A stretch of 64,000 bases of DNA from Amycolatopsis sp. (GCF_025464955.1 NZ_JAODNM010000131.1:34704-98703); one strand, 5' to 3'. Shown: positions 42,956 through 52,308, counted from the stretch's first letter. Numbers and translations: made by a program. The notes: generated by a model from the sequence alone, not told the origin.

Positions 42956-43959
42956 GCGAGTCGATCACGATCGACGTCGACGGCACCGAAGTGACGGTCT
43001 CGAGCCCCGACAAGGTCTTCTTCCCCGAACGGGGTGAGACCAAGCTCGACCTGATCCGCTACTACCAGGCCGTCGCCGGGCCGCTGCTCGCGACGACCCG
43101 CGGCCGCCCGCTGATGCTGGAGCGCTATCCGACGGGCGCTGGTGGCAAGTCGTTCTTCCAGAAACGCGTGCCGAAGAACGCGCCTGCCTGGCTCACCACG
43201 ACCGAGGTCTCCACGCCGAACGGCACCACGAGCGACGCGCTGGTCGCGGCCGACATCGCGCACATCATCTGGGGCGTCAACCTCGGCTGCCTCGGGTTCC
43301 ACGTCTGGCCGATCCACGCCGAGACCCCCGGGGTCACCGACGAGCTGCGCATCGACCTCGACCCCTCGCCCGGCGTCGGCTTCGCGCAGATCCAGGAAGC
43401 CGCCGTGCTGACCAGGGAATTGTTCGACGAGCTCGGCATCGAAGCGCACTTGAAGACGTCGGGCTCGCGGGGTCTGCACATCTATGTCGCGCTGCTGCCG
43501 CAGTGGGACAGCTACGAGGTCCGAGCCGCCGCTGTAGCGCTGGCGAGGGAGCTCGAACGCCGTCATCCCGACCTCATCACCGCGCAGTGGTGGAAGGAGG
43601 AGCGCGGCGCACGCGTGTTCGTCGACTTCAACCAGAACGCCCCGCACAAGACCGTGTTCGGCGCCTGGTGCGCGCGGCCGCGGGTCGGCGGGCAGGTGTC
43701 GACACCGATCGGCTGGGACGAGCTGGCGACCGTCGAGCCGGACACCCTGACCATCGCGACCGTGCCCGCCCGCGTCGCCGAGCTGGGCGACCCGTGGGCC
43801 GACGTCGTGAGCCGGCCGCAGTCGATCGAACCGCTGCTGGCCCGCTCGCGGGCCGACATGGCGGCCGGGTTGATGGACGCCCCTTGGCCGCCGGTGTATC
43901 CGAAGCAGCCGAACGAACCCCCGCGCGTCGCGCCCAGCCGCGCCCGCAACCAGTCGTAG
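42952..43959 (+). CDS. LigD-type polymerase domain protein (archaeo-eukaryotic primase-like)
   Basis: A 335-residue stand-alone copy of the LigD polymerase domain. Marks: SPDKVFFPERGETKLDLIRYY, LRIDLDPSPGVGF with the catalytic Asp pair, HLKTSGSRGLHIYV and ARVFVDFNQNA. Such enzymes add ribo- or deoxynucleotides at gaps or ends. It is coupled to ligC by a 4-base overlap, as for the mycobacterial LigC neighbour, and the two probably cooperate in base-excision or end-joining repair. Confidence 0.92.
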   Translation: MSESITIDVDGTEVTVSSPDKVFFPERGETKLDLIRYYQAVAGPLLATTRGRPLMLERYPTGAGGKSFFQKRVPKNAPAWLTTTEVSTPNGTTSDALVAADIAHIIWGVNLGCLGFHVWPIHAETPGVTDELRIDLDPSPGVGFAQIQEAAVLTRELFDELGIEAHLKTSGSRGLHIYVALLPQWDSYEVRAAAVALARELERRHPDLITAQWWKEERGARVFVDFNQNAPHKTVFGAWCARPRVGGQVSTPIGWDELATVEPDTLTIATVPARVAELGDPWADVVSRPQSIEPLLARSRADMAAGLMDAPWPPVYPKQPNEPPRVAPSRARNQS

Positions 43960-43964
43960 GGCAC

Positions 43965-45437
43965 GTGGCGAAGCAGCAACTGGACGCGGTGGTCGTCGGA
44001 GCCGGGCCGAACGGCCTTGCCGCGGCCGTGATCCTCGCGCGGGCCGGGCTCGACGTCGAGGTGCGCGAGGCCGCCGACACGCCCGGGGGCGGCACGCGCA
44101 CCGAGGAGACGCTGCCCGGGTTCCACTTCGACACGTGCTCGTCGGCTCACCCGATGGGCCTGGCGTCGCCGTTCTTCCGAGCGTTCGACCTGGCTGCGAA
44201 CGGGGTCGACATGCTGCAGCCCGAGGTCGCGTACGCGCATCCGCTGGACGGCGGCCGGGCCGGGGTGGCCTGGCGCGACCTCGATCGGACGGCCGACGGG
44301 CTCGGTGCGGACGGGCGTGCCTGGCGAGGGCTGTTCGAGCCGCTGATGCGGCAATGGCCGGGCGTGGTCGGGGCGGCGATGTCCGATCTGCGCCGGATCC
44401 CCGCCGACCCGCTGTCGGCGTATGCGCTGGGACGACGTCTGCTAGAACTGGCGACTCCGTTGCGGGACCTGCGTTTCCGCGGCGACGCGGCGCCCGCGAT
44501 GCTCGCCGGAATCGGCGCGCACGCGATCCTGCCGCCGCGCGGCCCGATCACCGCCGGGGTCAGCCTCCTGTTGGGCGGGCTCGCGCACGCCGTCGGCTGG
44601 CCGCTGGTCCGCGGTGGCAGCCAGGCGATCGCGGACGCGCTCGTCGCCGACCTCCTGGCGCACGGCGGCCGCCTGATCACCGGGCACCGCGTGGACTCGC
44701 TGTCCGAGCTGCCGTCCGCCCGCGCGACGCTGCTCGACGTCACACCGGCCGGCTTGCTGCGACTCGCGGAAGGCAGGCTGCCGACACGCTACGCGCGGTG
44801 GCTGCGGGCTTTCCGCTACGGCAACGCGGCGTGCACCGTCAGCTTCGCGCTGTCCGGCCCGGTGCCGTGGGCGGCCGAGGGATGCGCGTCGGCCGGGACA
44901 CTGCACCTGGCCGGGTCGTGGGAGGAAACCGTTGCGGTGGAACGGGAAGTGGCCGCGGGACGGCATCCGGAGCGGCCGTACGTGCTCGTGTCGCAGCCCA
45001 GCGTGGTCGACCCGAGCCGAACGCCTCCGGGGAAGCACGCGCTTTCGGTGTACACGCATGTCCCGGCCGGTTCGCCGGTGGACGTCAGCGACGCCGTGGC
45101 GGCGCAGATCGAGCGATTCGCCCCGGGCTTCGGCGACCTCGTCGAAGCGCGGCACGTGCTGACGGCAGCGCAACTGGAGGCACACAACGCGAACTACGTC
45201 GGCGGGGACATCGCGGCGGGCGCGGTGACGCCGTGGCAGACCGTCATGCGGCCTGTCCCGCAATGGAACCCTTACGCCACGCCGATTCCGGGCGTCTACC
45301 TGTGCTCGTCGTCCACCCCGCCGGGGCCTGGCGTCCACGGCATGGCCGGGCTCCACGCCGCCCGCCACGCCCTGCGTACCCGCTTCGGCATCCGTACCGA
45401 CCCGCTGGGCACTTTTCCACAAAAGCGCCCTGGTTGA
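43965..45437 (+). CDS. FAD-dependent oxidoreductase, phytoene-desaturase-like
   Basis: A 490-residue NAD(P)/FAD oxidoreductase. The dinucleotide-binding motif is at the start (LDAVVVGAGPNGLAAAVILARAGLDVEVREA), and the C-terminal FAD contact is GVYLCSSSTPPGPGVHGMAGLHAA. This is the broad group that includes carotenoid desaturases and the pyridine-nucleotide-disulfide-like protein PYROXD2. No carotenoid genes are nearby. It starts with GTG 5 bases after the primase-polymerase stop, so the three genes may share a transcript. Confidence 0.88.
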   Translation: MAKQQLDAVVVGAGPNGLAAAVILARAGLDVEVREAADTPGGGTRTEETLPGFHFDTCSSAHPMGLASPFFRAFDLAANGVDMLQPEVAYAHPLDGGRAGVAWRDLDRTADGLGADGRAWRGLFEPLMRQWPGVVGAAMSDLRRIPADPLSAYALGRRLLELATPLRDLRFRGDAAPAMLAGIGAHAILPPRGPITAGVSLLLGGLAHAVGWPLVRGGSQAIADALVADLLAHGGRLITGHRVDSLSELPSARATLLDVTPAGLLRLAEGRLPTRYARWLRAFRYGNAACTVSFALSGPVPWAAEGCASAGTLHLAGSWEETVAVEREVAAGRHPERPYVLVSQPSVVDPSRTPPGKHALSVYTHVPAGSPVDVSDAVAAQIERFAPGFGDLVEARHVLTAAQLEAHNANYVGGDIAAGAVTPWQTVMRPVPQWNPYATPIPGVYLCSSSTPPGPGVHGMAGLHAARHALRTRFGIRTDPLGTFPQKRPG

Positions 45438-45561
45438 GTGGGTACTCCCTTGCTGATCCGACGGCTGACCCCGCCCACGAACCTCGAGAACCTCACCAGT
45501 CACACCAACACCACCCCGACACCACAACCAGCCGCCGAGCGGTGGCCTTGAGCGTTCAACC

Positions 45562-45609
45562 ACCGCAACTCGACGGCGAGTTGCGGTCTCTTAGTTTCTG
45601 AGAGACCGC
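45562..45609. terminator. Two mutually exclusive hairpins between convergent genes
   Basis: ACCGCAACTCG (45562-45572) pairs with CGAGTTGCGGT (45577-45587): 11 bp with a 4-base loop. The right arm overlaps GCGGTCTCT (45583-45591), which can instead pair with AGAGACCGC (45601-45609). The region lies between two genes that end towards each other, so a bidirectional terminator is the simplest reading. Confidence 0.7.
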
Positions 45610-45640
45610 ACAAAAGCGCAAAAGTGCGACGCTGGGGACG

Positions 45641-46807
45641 TCAGAGATCGGCGAGGAGGAGGCCGCTGCGGGGCTTGGGGGTGAAGTAGGTCGCCTTGCG
45701 GGGCATGCGTTTCCCGGCGTCGTGCACAGCCAGCACGTCGTCGAACGGGACGGGCGCGAGCAGGATGACAGCGTCAGCAGCATCGCCGACAGCCTGGCCG
45801 CCCGGAAGCGCGCGCAGCGAAGGGCCGTCGGGGTCGACACCGAGTGCCTGTTTGACCAGAACCTGTTCCACGACACCGTGATCGATGACCGGACCGCGCT
45901 CCGCGGACTCCGGCAGCAACACGCGCACAGCGTCGTTCCCGGCCACTACGACGACTTCACCCTTCGCGGCCAAGTCCCGGGGCGTCGACGGACGCACGTC
46001 GAGGCCGATCGCGCGCCATCGCCGCGCCATCTCGTCCAGGCTCAGCCCGGTGCCGCTCAGCACGCGGTTGATCGACCCGATCCGCAGACCTGGCCCGCCC
46101 GTGACCAGCGCCAACAGCGAGCCGTGGCCGGCCGCGGCGGCGGCCGCGACCCGGTGGTTCCCGTCCGCGACCAGCAGTGGCTGTTCCTGTGCCACCGCGA
46201 GGATCTCGTCCTGGCGCGCTCCAGCGCCGAGCAGCCACATCCGGTGCCGCCGTCCGCCGGAATCGAGCGTCGACACGACCGGTTCGCCCAGCTCACCGCA
46301 CAGTTCGACGATCAGGTCGGTCAGCCGCCTGCCGTCGCCCGCCGGCACCAGCATCGCCGCACTCGTGGCGCACCCGAGCCCGGACAGCACCGCCGCCCGC
46401 TCGGCGACGACGTCCGGGTACACCTCCTCGGTATGCCGCACGTACGCCTGCCCATCGGTGCCGACGGCGGCCGGATCGGCGACGCACAGCAGCCCGAACG
46501 CCGTCCCGTCAGGCCCGTCGACGCTGTACGGCGCGATGACGTCGGTCACCGGACGGTAGTGCTCGGTCTGGAGTCGCTCCAGAGCCGCCCGCGCGATCGG
46601 CAGCGCGGCGGTCAAGCCCAGGCCGCCGACCAGCGCCGCGGGAGTCCGATGCGGGTGTTGCACGGCGAGCAGCGTCCCCTCCGCGGCCCCGGGTGCGGCG
46701 AGCGCGGCCGTCACCCGGTCCGGATCGGCGAACTCGTCGACGTCCGGCCCCGGGACCGCGCCGCGGACCACCCAGCCGTGCCGTACCGGACGTACCCAGT
46801 CACTCAT
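45641..46807 (-). CDS. DUF1015-family protein
   Basis: A 388-residue protein of the DUF1015 family (VRPVRHGWVVRGAVPGPDVDEFADPDRV, YRPVTDVIAPYSVDG, VADGNHRVAAAAAAGHG, HDAGKRMPRKATYFTPKPRSGLLL). The family is widespread and usually near serine or phosphoglycerate genes, but no activity is established here. The conserved DGNHR and PKP..G motifs suggest a kinase- or ParB-like phosphate-handling fold. The ATG at 46807 is preferred since the family block begins at once. Confidence 0.88.
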   Translation of the reverse strand: MSDWVRPVRHGWVVRGAVPGPDVDEFADPDRVTAALAAPGAAEGTLLAVQHPHRTPAALVGGLGLTAALPIARAALERLQTEHYRPVTDVIAPYSVDGPDGTAFGLLCVADPAAVGTDGQAYVRHTEEVYPDVVAERAAVLSGLGCATSAAMLVPAGDGRRLTDLIVELCGELGEPVVSTLDSGGRRHRMWLLGAGARQDEILAVAQEQPLLVADGNHRVAAAAAAGHGSLLALVTGGPGLRIGSINRVLSGTGLSLDEMARRWRAIGLDVRPSTPRDLAAKGEVVVVAGNDAVRVLLPESAERGPVIDHGVVEQVLVKQALGVDPDGPSLRALPGGQAVGDAADAVILLAPVPFDDVLAVHDAGKRMPRKATYFTPKPRSGLLLADL

Positions 46808-46944
46808 CTCCCCATCATGACCGGTTAATCGCTTACGCCGATCCGACACGCGTGGAATGCTTAGCGGGGTGAAGTAGTTGAGTGCTTTGGGGGCCCTGCC
46901 AGGCCGTCCTAAGACGTGTTCGCAAGACCCGAGGAGCCTTCCGC

Positions 46945-48468
46945 ATGACCAAACCGGCCATCGCCGGCCCGACGGCCGTCGGCTTCCGCTCCGAACGCGG
47001 CCCAGTGCTGGTCGCAGTGATGCTGAGCACCGGACTCGTCGCGCTCGACAGCACGATCATCGCCACCGCGGTCCCCTCGATCGTCCGCGACCTCGGCGGG
47101 TTTTCGCAGTTCCCGTGGCTGTTCTCGATCTACCTGCTCACCCAGGCCGTCACCGTGCCGCTGTACGGCAAATTCGCCGACGTCCTCGGCCGCAAGCCGG
47201 TGATGTTCTTCGGGATCGCGGTGTTCCTGCTCGGTTCCGTCCTGTGCGGCGCGGCGTGGAGCATGCCCGTCCTGATCGCGGCGCGGGCCGTACAAGGCAT
47301 CGGCGCCGGCGCGGTCCAACCGATCAGCATGACGATGATCGGCGACCTCTACACCGTCAAAGAACGCGCCCGGGTGCAGGGATACGTCGCCAGCGTCTGG
47401 GCCATCGCTTCGGTGATCGGCCCGACCCTCGGCGGGGTGTTCGCGGAGTACCTGACCTGGCGCTGGATCTTCTTCGTCAACCTGCCGCTCGGCGCGATCG
47501 CGGTATGGATGCTCGCGCGCAAGTTCAACGAGAACGTCGAACGCAGCAAACACCGGATCGACTACACCGGCGCCGCACTGCTGACCATCGGCTGTTCACT
47601 GCTCATCCTCGGCCTGCTGGAAGGCGGCGTGGCCTGGGGCTGGGGTTCGGCGCCGAGCGTACTGATCTTCGTCGTCGCGGCGGCGATGCTGGCGGGGTTC
47701 GTCTTCGTCGAACGCCGGGCCGCCGAGCCGGTGCTGCCGCTGTGGGTGTTCAGCAAGCGCACGCTCATCGGCGGGAACCTGACCGCGCTCGTGGTCGGCG
47801 CGGTGATGATGGGCCTGAGCTCCTACCTGCCGACGTACGCCCAGGGCGTGCTCGGGACAGGAGCGCTCGCCGCCGGGTTCGCGCTCGCCGCGCTGACCAT
47901 CGGCTGGCCCATCGCGGCGTCGCTGTCCGGCCGGGTCTACATGCGGATCGGGTTCCGCGACACGGCGTTGATCGGCAGCGGGATCGTCGTGCTCGGCACC
48001 GTGCTCATCGCGATGCTGTCGCAGCATTCCACGCTGTGGGAGGCAGCGGCCGCCGCGTTCGTGCTCGGTGCCGGGCTGGGCCTCGCGTCAAGCCCCACCG
48101 TGGTCGCCGTGCAGTCGACGGTCGGCTGGGACCGGCGCGGCGTGGTCACCGCGACGAACATGTTCAGCCGGTCGATGGGCAGCGCTGTCGGCGCGGCGGT
48201 GTTCGGAGCGATCGCGAACGCGACCCTCGCCAGCCGCTTCGACCACCCGCCCGCCGCCGTGGCCGGACACCTGCCGCCGAGCGTCGACGCCACGAGCCTC
48301 GTCCTCGGCGGGAAAGCCGAAGGCACTCCGGCGGTCACGGAGTTCATCCGCGGCGCGCTGTTCGATGCGACGCACCACGTGTTCCTCGCGCTGGTCGTTG
48401 TCGGCGCGCTCGGCGTGGTAGGCCTCCTGCTGATGCCCCGCCGAACCGAGGAACTCACCTTCGTGTGA
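46945..48468 (+). CDS. DHA2-family MFS multidrug exporter (EmrB/QacA type)
   Basis: A 507-residue 14-helix drug-proton antiporter. Typical motifs: TGLVALDSTIIATAVPSIVRDLGG, YGKFADVLGRKPVMFFGIA, RAVQGIGAGAVQPISMTMIGDLY (motif C region) and SVWAIASVIGPTLGGVFAEYLTWRWIFFVNLP. It is complete, in contrast to the related broken gene at 21105-22158, and shows what that gene lacks. The ATG at 46945 follows GAGGAGCC. No regulator lies beside it. Confidence 0.92.
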   Translation: MTKPAIAGPTAVGFRSERGPVLVAVMLSTGLVALDSTIIATAVPSIVRDLGGFSQFPWLFSIYLLTQAVTVPLYGKFADVLGRKPVMFFGIAVFLLGSVLCGAAWSMPVLIAARAVQGIGAGAVQPISMTMIGDLYTVKERARVQGYVASVWAIASVIGPTLGGVFAEYLTWRWIFFVNLPLGAIAVWMLARKFNENVERSKHRIDYTGAALLTIGCSLLILGLLEGGVAWGWGSAPSVLIFVVAAAMLAGFVFVERRAAEPVLPLWVFSKRTLIGGNLTALVVGAVMMGLSSYLPTYAQGVLGTGALAAGFALAALTIGWPIAASLSGRVYMRIGFRDTALIGSGIVVLGTVLIAMLSQHSTLWEAAAAAFVLGAGLGLASSPTVVAVQSTVGWDRRGVVTATNMFSRSMGSAVGAAVFGAIANATLASRFDHPPAAVAGHLPPSVDATSLVLGGKAEGTPAVTEFIRGALFDATHHVFLALVVVGALGVVGLLLMPRRTEELTFV

Positions 48469-48524
48469 CGTCGCGGCGTGCCCTCAGGGTCACCATCAGG
48501 ATGGCCTTGAGGGGTCCGTGGTGC

Positions 48525-48986
48525 CTACCCCTTCACCAGCTCAGTGAGGCGGTCGAGGAAGACGCGCTGGCCTTTGACGAGTTTCTCCGCGGCGGTGGCC
48601 AGTGCGAACCAGGCCACGCGGTCGAGTTCGGGGAACTCCTGGGTGCGTCCGGATTTCGGCGGCCATTCGAGTTCGAACGTGCCGGGGACGACGTCCGCGG
48701 GGTCGAGGTCGGCTTCGAGTGCCCAGAGCGTGACGACTTTTCCGCTCTGGCGCGCGGCGCCGAGTTCGTGCAGTTCGCCGTCGGGTACGGGGAGTCCGAG
48801 TTCCTCGGTGAACTCGCGTCGCGCCGCTGTCAGCTCGTCCTCGTCCGGCTCGCACTCGCCCTTGGGCACCGACCAGCCCGCCTCGTCCTTCTTCGCCCAG
48901 AACGGCCCGCCCATATGGCCGATGAGGACCTCGATCCCGGTCTCGGCCCGGCGGTACACCAGGATCCCGGCACTGCGTTTCGCCAC
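48525..48986 (-). CDS. Nudix hydrolase
   Basis: A ~153-residue Nudix enzyme with a complete box GECEPDEDELTAAR/REFTEELGL (Gx5Ex7REUxEExGU). GILVYRRAETGIEVLIGHMGGPFWAKKDEAGWSVPKG is typical of the YfcD/NTP-pyrophosphohydrolase-like group. It hydrolyses a nucleoside diphosphate linked to another group; the substrate is unknown. The start is GTG 48986 or the GTG one codon upstream. Confidence 0.92.
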   Translation of the reverse strand: MAKRSAGILVYRRAETGIEVLIGHMGGPFWAKKDEAGWSVPKGECEPDEDELTAARREFTEELGLPVPDGELHELGAARQSGKVVTLWALEADLDPADVVPGTFELEWPPKSGRTQEFPELDRVAWFALATAAEKLVKGQRVFLDRLTELVKG

Positions 48987-49033
48987 CACCGGGGCAAGTC
49001 TGCCGTAGACCGCAATTCGCCGCCGACTTGCGC

Positions 49034-49810
49034 TCAGCCGACCGTGCTGATGCCGCCGTCGACCGGGATCACCGCGCCGGTGACGAAGCTGCTCGCCCTG
49101 CTCGCCAGATAGATCGCGATTCCGGCCATGTCTTCCGGTCGGCCGATCCGCTTGAGCGGCACCTTGCCTTCGACCTCGTCGCGACGGTTGGCGAGGATCG
49201 GTGCCAGCATCTGAGTCTCGAACGGCCCCGGGGCGATCGCGTTGACGAGGACGTCCGGCGCCAGTGCGAACGCGAGGTGCCGGGTAAGCATGTGCACGGC
49301 TGCCTTGCTGGCGCTGTACGAGTAGTTGGTCATCCCCGCGCCCGGCACCTTGATGCCGTCGATGCTGCCGATGTTGATCACCCGCGCCGGCTCGCCGCTG
49401 CGAACCGAAGACGCACGCAGCAACGGCAGGCTGTGCTGGGTGAGCTCGAAAACCCCTTTGACGTTCAGATCGAGCACCTTGTCCCAACCGGAGGCCGGGA
49501 ACTCCTCCAGCGGCGCTCCCCAGGCCGCTCCGGCGTTGTTCACCAGCACGTCGAGGCTGTCCTCGTCCGCGGAGACCCGTTCGGCCAGCGACCGGCAACC
49601 GTCCTCCGTGGACAGATCGGACACCAGGTACCGGACGTCACCGTACTGTCCTAGCTCCGAAACCGTCCCGGTGAGATCGGCTTCCTTGCGGCTGGTGACG
49701 ATCACCCGCGCCCCCGCCCGCAAGAATCCCTCGCTGATCATCCGACCGATGCCCCGGCCGCCCCCGGTGACCAGCGCCGTCTTCCCCGCCAATGAGAACA
49801 AGTCGGACAT
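49034..49810 (-). CDS. Short-chain dehydrogenase/reductase (SDR)
   Basis: A 258-residue classical SDR: cofactor motif TGGGRGIG, NNAG, catalytic Ser in NIGSIDG, YSYSASKAA with Tyr and Lys, and the terminal GAVIPVDGG. The Arg at TSRKE suggests NADP(H). Related actinobacterial proteins are annotated as gluconate-5-dehydrogenase-like or 3-oxoacyl-reductase-like; the substrate is not evident. The ATG at 49810 fits the family start. Confidence 0.93.
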   Translation of the reverse strand: MSDLFSLAGKTALVTGGGRGIGRMISEGFLRAGARVIVTSRKEADLTGTVSELGQYGDVRYLVSDLSTEDGCRSLAERVSADEDSLDVLVNNAGAAWGAPLEEFPASGWDKVLDLNVKGVFELTQHSLPLLRASSVRSGEPARVINIGSIDGIKVPGAGMTNYSYSASKAAVHMLTRHLAFALAPDVLVNAIAPGPFETQMLAPILANRRDEVEGKVPLKRIGRPEDMAGIAIYLASRASSFVTGAVIPVDGGISTVG

Positions 49811-49861
49811 GGTCGACTCGGCGTCCACAGCACACTCCCTTCGCCTGAGCCGCAAGTCTAG

Positions 49862-49937
49862 GGCTCGTGAGTGTTCCGGCACGCCCGGGCGCGGGTGTCC
49901 CGCAGGGCACAGTAAGCGGCCGGAACACTCACGAGCC
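49862..49937. repeat. 76-bp inverted repeat of the CTCGTGAGYGTTCCGGC element
   Basis: GGCTCGTGAGTGTTCCGGC (49862-49880) and its exact complement (49919-49937) flank a 38-base centre. The element abuts the GH20 stop codon at 49942-49940. A single related arm, CTCGTGAGCGTTCCGGC, lies directly after the carbonic anhydrase stop at 63845-63861. It is probably a dispersed palindromic (REP- or MITE-like) element that also acts as a terminator. Confidence 0.85.
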
Positions 49938-49939
49938 AT

Positions 49940-51523
49940 CTACGCAGCCGCGGGCCAGGGGACCTCAGGTGAGCGGTAGTAGGTCAGACCGAGGGCGTCC
50001 CAGCGGGGTGCCTGCGCGGCGAGCCGGGTCCGGTAGCCGGTCCAGGTGTGCGTCGACTCCGGCGACCAGCCGATCTCGGCGATGCCGGGCAGCCGCGGGA
50101 ACGTCATGTAGTCGACATCGCTGATCGTCGGGAACACGTCCGTCCACAAGGGAGCTTCGACGCCGTCGATGTCGGATTCGCCGATCCCGGGCACGAAAGT
50201 CGCGGGATCCCAGTCATAGGCGTCGCTGACGCTGTTGTAGCCGGCCCAGTCCTGGCCGATCGGCGTCTGCGCGTCGTACTTCATGTCAAGGTACGACTTG
50301 TCCGCCGGCGACATAACGATCTTGTTCCCTCGCGCCTTCGCCTGCTGCGCCAGCGCGACGTCGTCGGCGGACCCGGCGGTGCCCCAGTACTGCGCGACCG
50401 GTCCGGATGTCAGGTCGGCGGCCTCGATCTGGTGCCAGCCGATCAGCTCCTTGCCGTGCGCGTGGACGATGGCCTGCAGCCGGTCGACGAAGTAGGTGTA
50501 GTCGGCGGCCGAGGTGGTGAGCGCCTCGTCGCCGCCGATGTGCAGGTACTTGCCGGGCGTCATCGCCGCGAGCTGGCCGATCACGTCGTCGAGGAACTGG
50601 TAGGTGACCTCGCTGCGCACGCACAGCGAGCTGTACCCGGGGTTGAGCAGCGGCGGCGCGACGCCGTCGCAGTTCAGCTGCGCGTAGGACGCCTGCGCCG
50701 CGGTGACGTGGCCGGGCGCGTCGATCTCCGGGACGATCGTGATGTGCCGCGCGGCGGCGAACTTGACGATCTCGCCGTACTGGGCCTGCGTGTAGAACCC
50801 GCCGGGGCCGCGGCTGGCGTCCGTGCTGCCGCCGTAGCGCGCGAGCCGCGGCCAGCCGTTGATGTCGATGCGCCAGCCGTCGTTGTCGCTCAGGTGCAGG
50901 TGCAGCACGTTGATCTTGTACATCGACAGCTCGTCCAAATAGGTCTCGACCTGGCCGACGTCGAAGAAGTGCCGGGCCACGTCGAGCATCGCGCCGCGCC
51001 AGGCGAAGCGCGGGGTGTCGGAGATGCGCACGCCGCCGATGGTCCACGGGCCGGCCTGCTTGGAGCGCTTTTCGACGCCGGCGGGCAGGAGCTGGCGGAA
51101 CGTCTGCACGCCGTAGAACAACCCGGCCGACGCGTGCGCGGAGATCCGGACACCGCCGCGCGTGACGTCGAGGGTGTAGCCCTCGTTGCCGAGCGACGCC
51201 GCGCCCCACTGGTCGAAGGTGATGTCGTCGCGGCGGGGGAAGCCGATCGTGACGGGCAGGGCGAACCCGGTCGACGGGCGCAGCACCTGCGCGAGGTAGT
51301 TCGCGGCGGACACGGCGTCGTGCGAGCCCTGCGGGACGAGGATCCGGGACGATCGGTCGAGGCTCACGCTCTGTCCGGGCAGGGCGTGCTCCGAGGACGG
51401 CTGCGGCACGAGGGCGGGCGCCGGGGTCGAGGCCGGGGCGGCGTTCGCCGATCCGACGGTCGCGGGGAGGAGGGCGAGCACGACCAGCAGCGACACGGCC
51501 AAGCTCGGCAATCGGGGTTTCAT
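49940..51523 (-). CDS. Secreted beta-N-acetylhexosaminidase, GH20
   Basis: A 527-residue enzyme with a Sec signal peptide (SLAVSLLVVLALLPATVGSANAAPA). An N-terminal GH20b domain (~45-165) is followed by the catalytic barrel: WRGAMLDVARHFFDV, LHLHLSDNDGWRIDI, PEIDAPGH and the catalytic Asp-Glu pair in HIGGDEA. It cleaves terminal GlcNAc/GalNAc outside the cell, probably in chitin or peptidoglycan breakdown. No transporter for GlcNAc is adjacent. Confidence 0.95.
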   Translation of the reverse strand: MKPRLPSLAVSLLVVLALLPATVGSANAAPASTPAPALVPQPSSEHALPGQSVSLDRSSRILVPQGSHDAVSAANYLAQVLRPSTGFALPVTIGFPRRDDITFDQWGAASLGNEGYTLDVTRGGVRISAHASAGLFYGVQTFRQLLPAGVEKRSKQAGPWTIGGVRISDTPRFAWRGAMLDVARHFFDVGQVETYLDELSMYKINVLHLHLSDNDGWRIDINGWPRLARYGGSTDASRGPGGFYTQAQYGEIVKFAAARHITIVPEIDAPGHVTAAQASYAQLNCDGVAPPLLNPGYSSLCVRSEVTYQFLDDVIGQLAAMTPGKYLHIGGDEALTTSAADYTYFVDRLQAIVHAHGKELIGWHQIEAADLTSGPVAQYWGTAGSADDVALAQQAKARGNKIVMSPADKSYLDMKYDAQTPIGQDWAGYNSVSDAYDWDPATFVPGIGESDIDGVEAPLWTDVFPTISDVDYMTFPRLPGIAEIGWSPESTHTWTGYRTRLAAQAPRWDALGLTYYRSPEVPWPAAA

Positions 51524-51614
51524 GATCGGAGGTTAGTGAGCGCGCTAGCCCGCTGGAAAGCGCTTTCGCACGGATTGTCCTGACCTGGCCCCGAAAAGCC
51601 CAACGGCGTCCCGC

Positions 51615-52175
51615 TCAGCGGTGCGCGGCGAGCAGCGTTTCGATCCGGCTCAGCTGCGCGTTCAGCTTCTCGATGTCGGCCTTCGTGGCTCCCTGCTCCT
51701 CGGGCTTGAGCGTCAGCACGAGCTGTCCACCGGGTTCGAGGCTGCCCTTTTCGACCTGCGCGATGTCGTCACCGTTCTGCATACGCACGGCGTGGTCCAG
51801 CTCGCTGGGCCGCATGCCGAGCCTTCGCACCGCCTTGCGGACGACATGGCCGTTCTTGATCACGGCGGTCGCGTGCCCTTCGAACAGGCGCGCGGCGTGC
51901 CGGTTGACCGCGATCAGCCGGTTGAGACCGGCGTTGACCAGCACCAGCGTGACCGCGCCGATGACCCCGCCGATCAGGGAGTTGTCGTTGCCGATGACCG
52001 CGTTCTGCACGACGTTCGACAGCAGGAAGATCACGATGAAGTCGAACGTGTTCAGGTTCGCCAGGCCGCGTTTGCCGGTGAACCTGAACACCAGCGCGAG
52101 CAGCGCGTAGACGAGGACCGTCCGGAGGATCTTCTCCACCCAAGGGATCTGCTGGACGAACAGGTCATGCCACAT
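51615..52175 (-). CDS. DUF421 (YetF-like) membrane protein
   Basis: A 186-residue protein with about three N-terminal membrane segments (LRTVLVYALLALVFRF, FIVIFLLSNVVQNAVIG, GGVIGAVTLVLVNAGLNRL) and a cytoplasmic DUF421 domain (GHATAVIKNGHVVRKAVRRLGMRPSELDHAVR). The C-terminal ~25 residues form a coiled-coil-like helix. YetF-like proteins have spore-germination or stress links in Bacillus; no role is known here. The ATG at 52175 is chosen because a hydrophobic segment follows promptly. Confidence 0.88.
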   Translation of the reverse strand: MWHDLFVQQIPWVEKILRTVLVYALLALVFRFTGKRGLANLNTFDFIVIFLLSNVVQNAVIGNDNSLIGGVIGAVTLVLVNAGLNRLIAVNRHAARLFEGHATAVIKNGHVVRKAVRRLGMRPSELDHAVRMQNGDDIAQVEKGSLEPGGQLVLTLKPEEQGATKADIEKLNAQLSRIETLLAAHR

Positions 52176-52308
52176 GGTTCGTTCCTCTGCGCCGGACACA
52201 CTGGACTAGTGCCGGTCAGCCAACCAGACCCGCCGCTCCCCCGCCCCGCGAAATGCACGCGGGCGTACACGAACTACCCGCGAATGCGCACAAAGTGCCC
52301 ACGGACGG

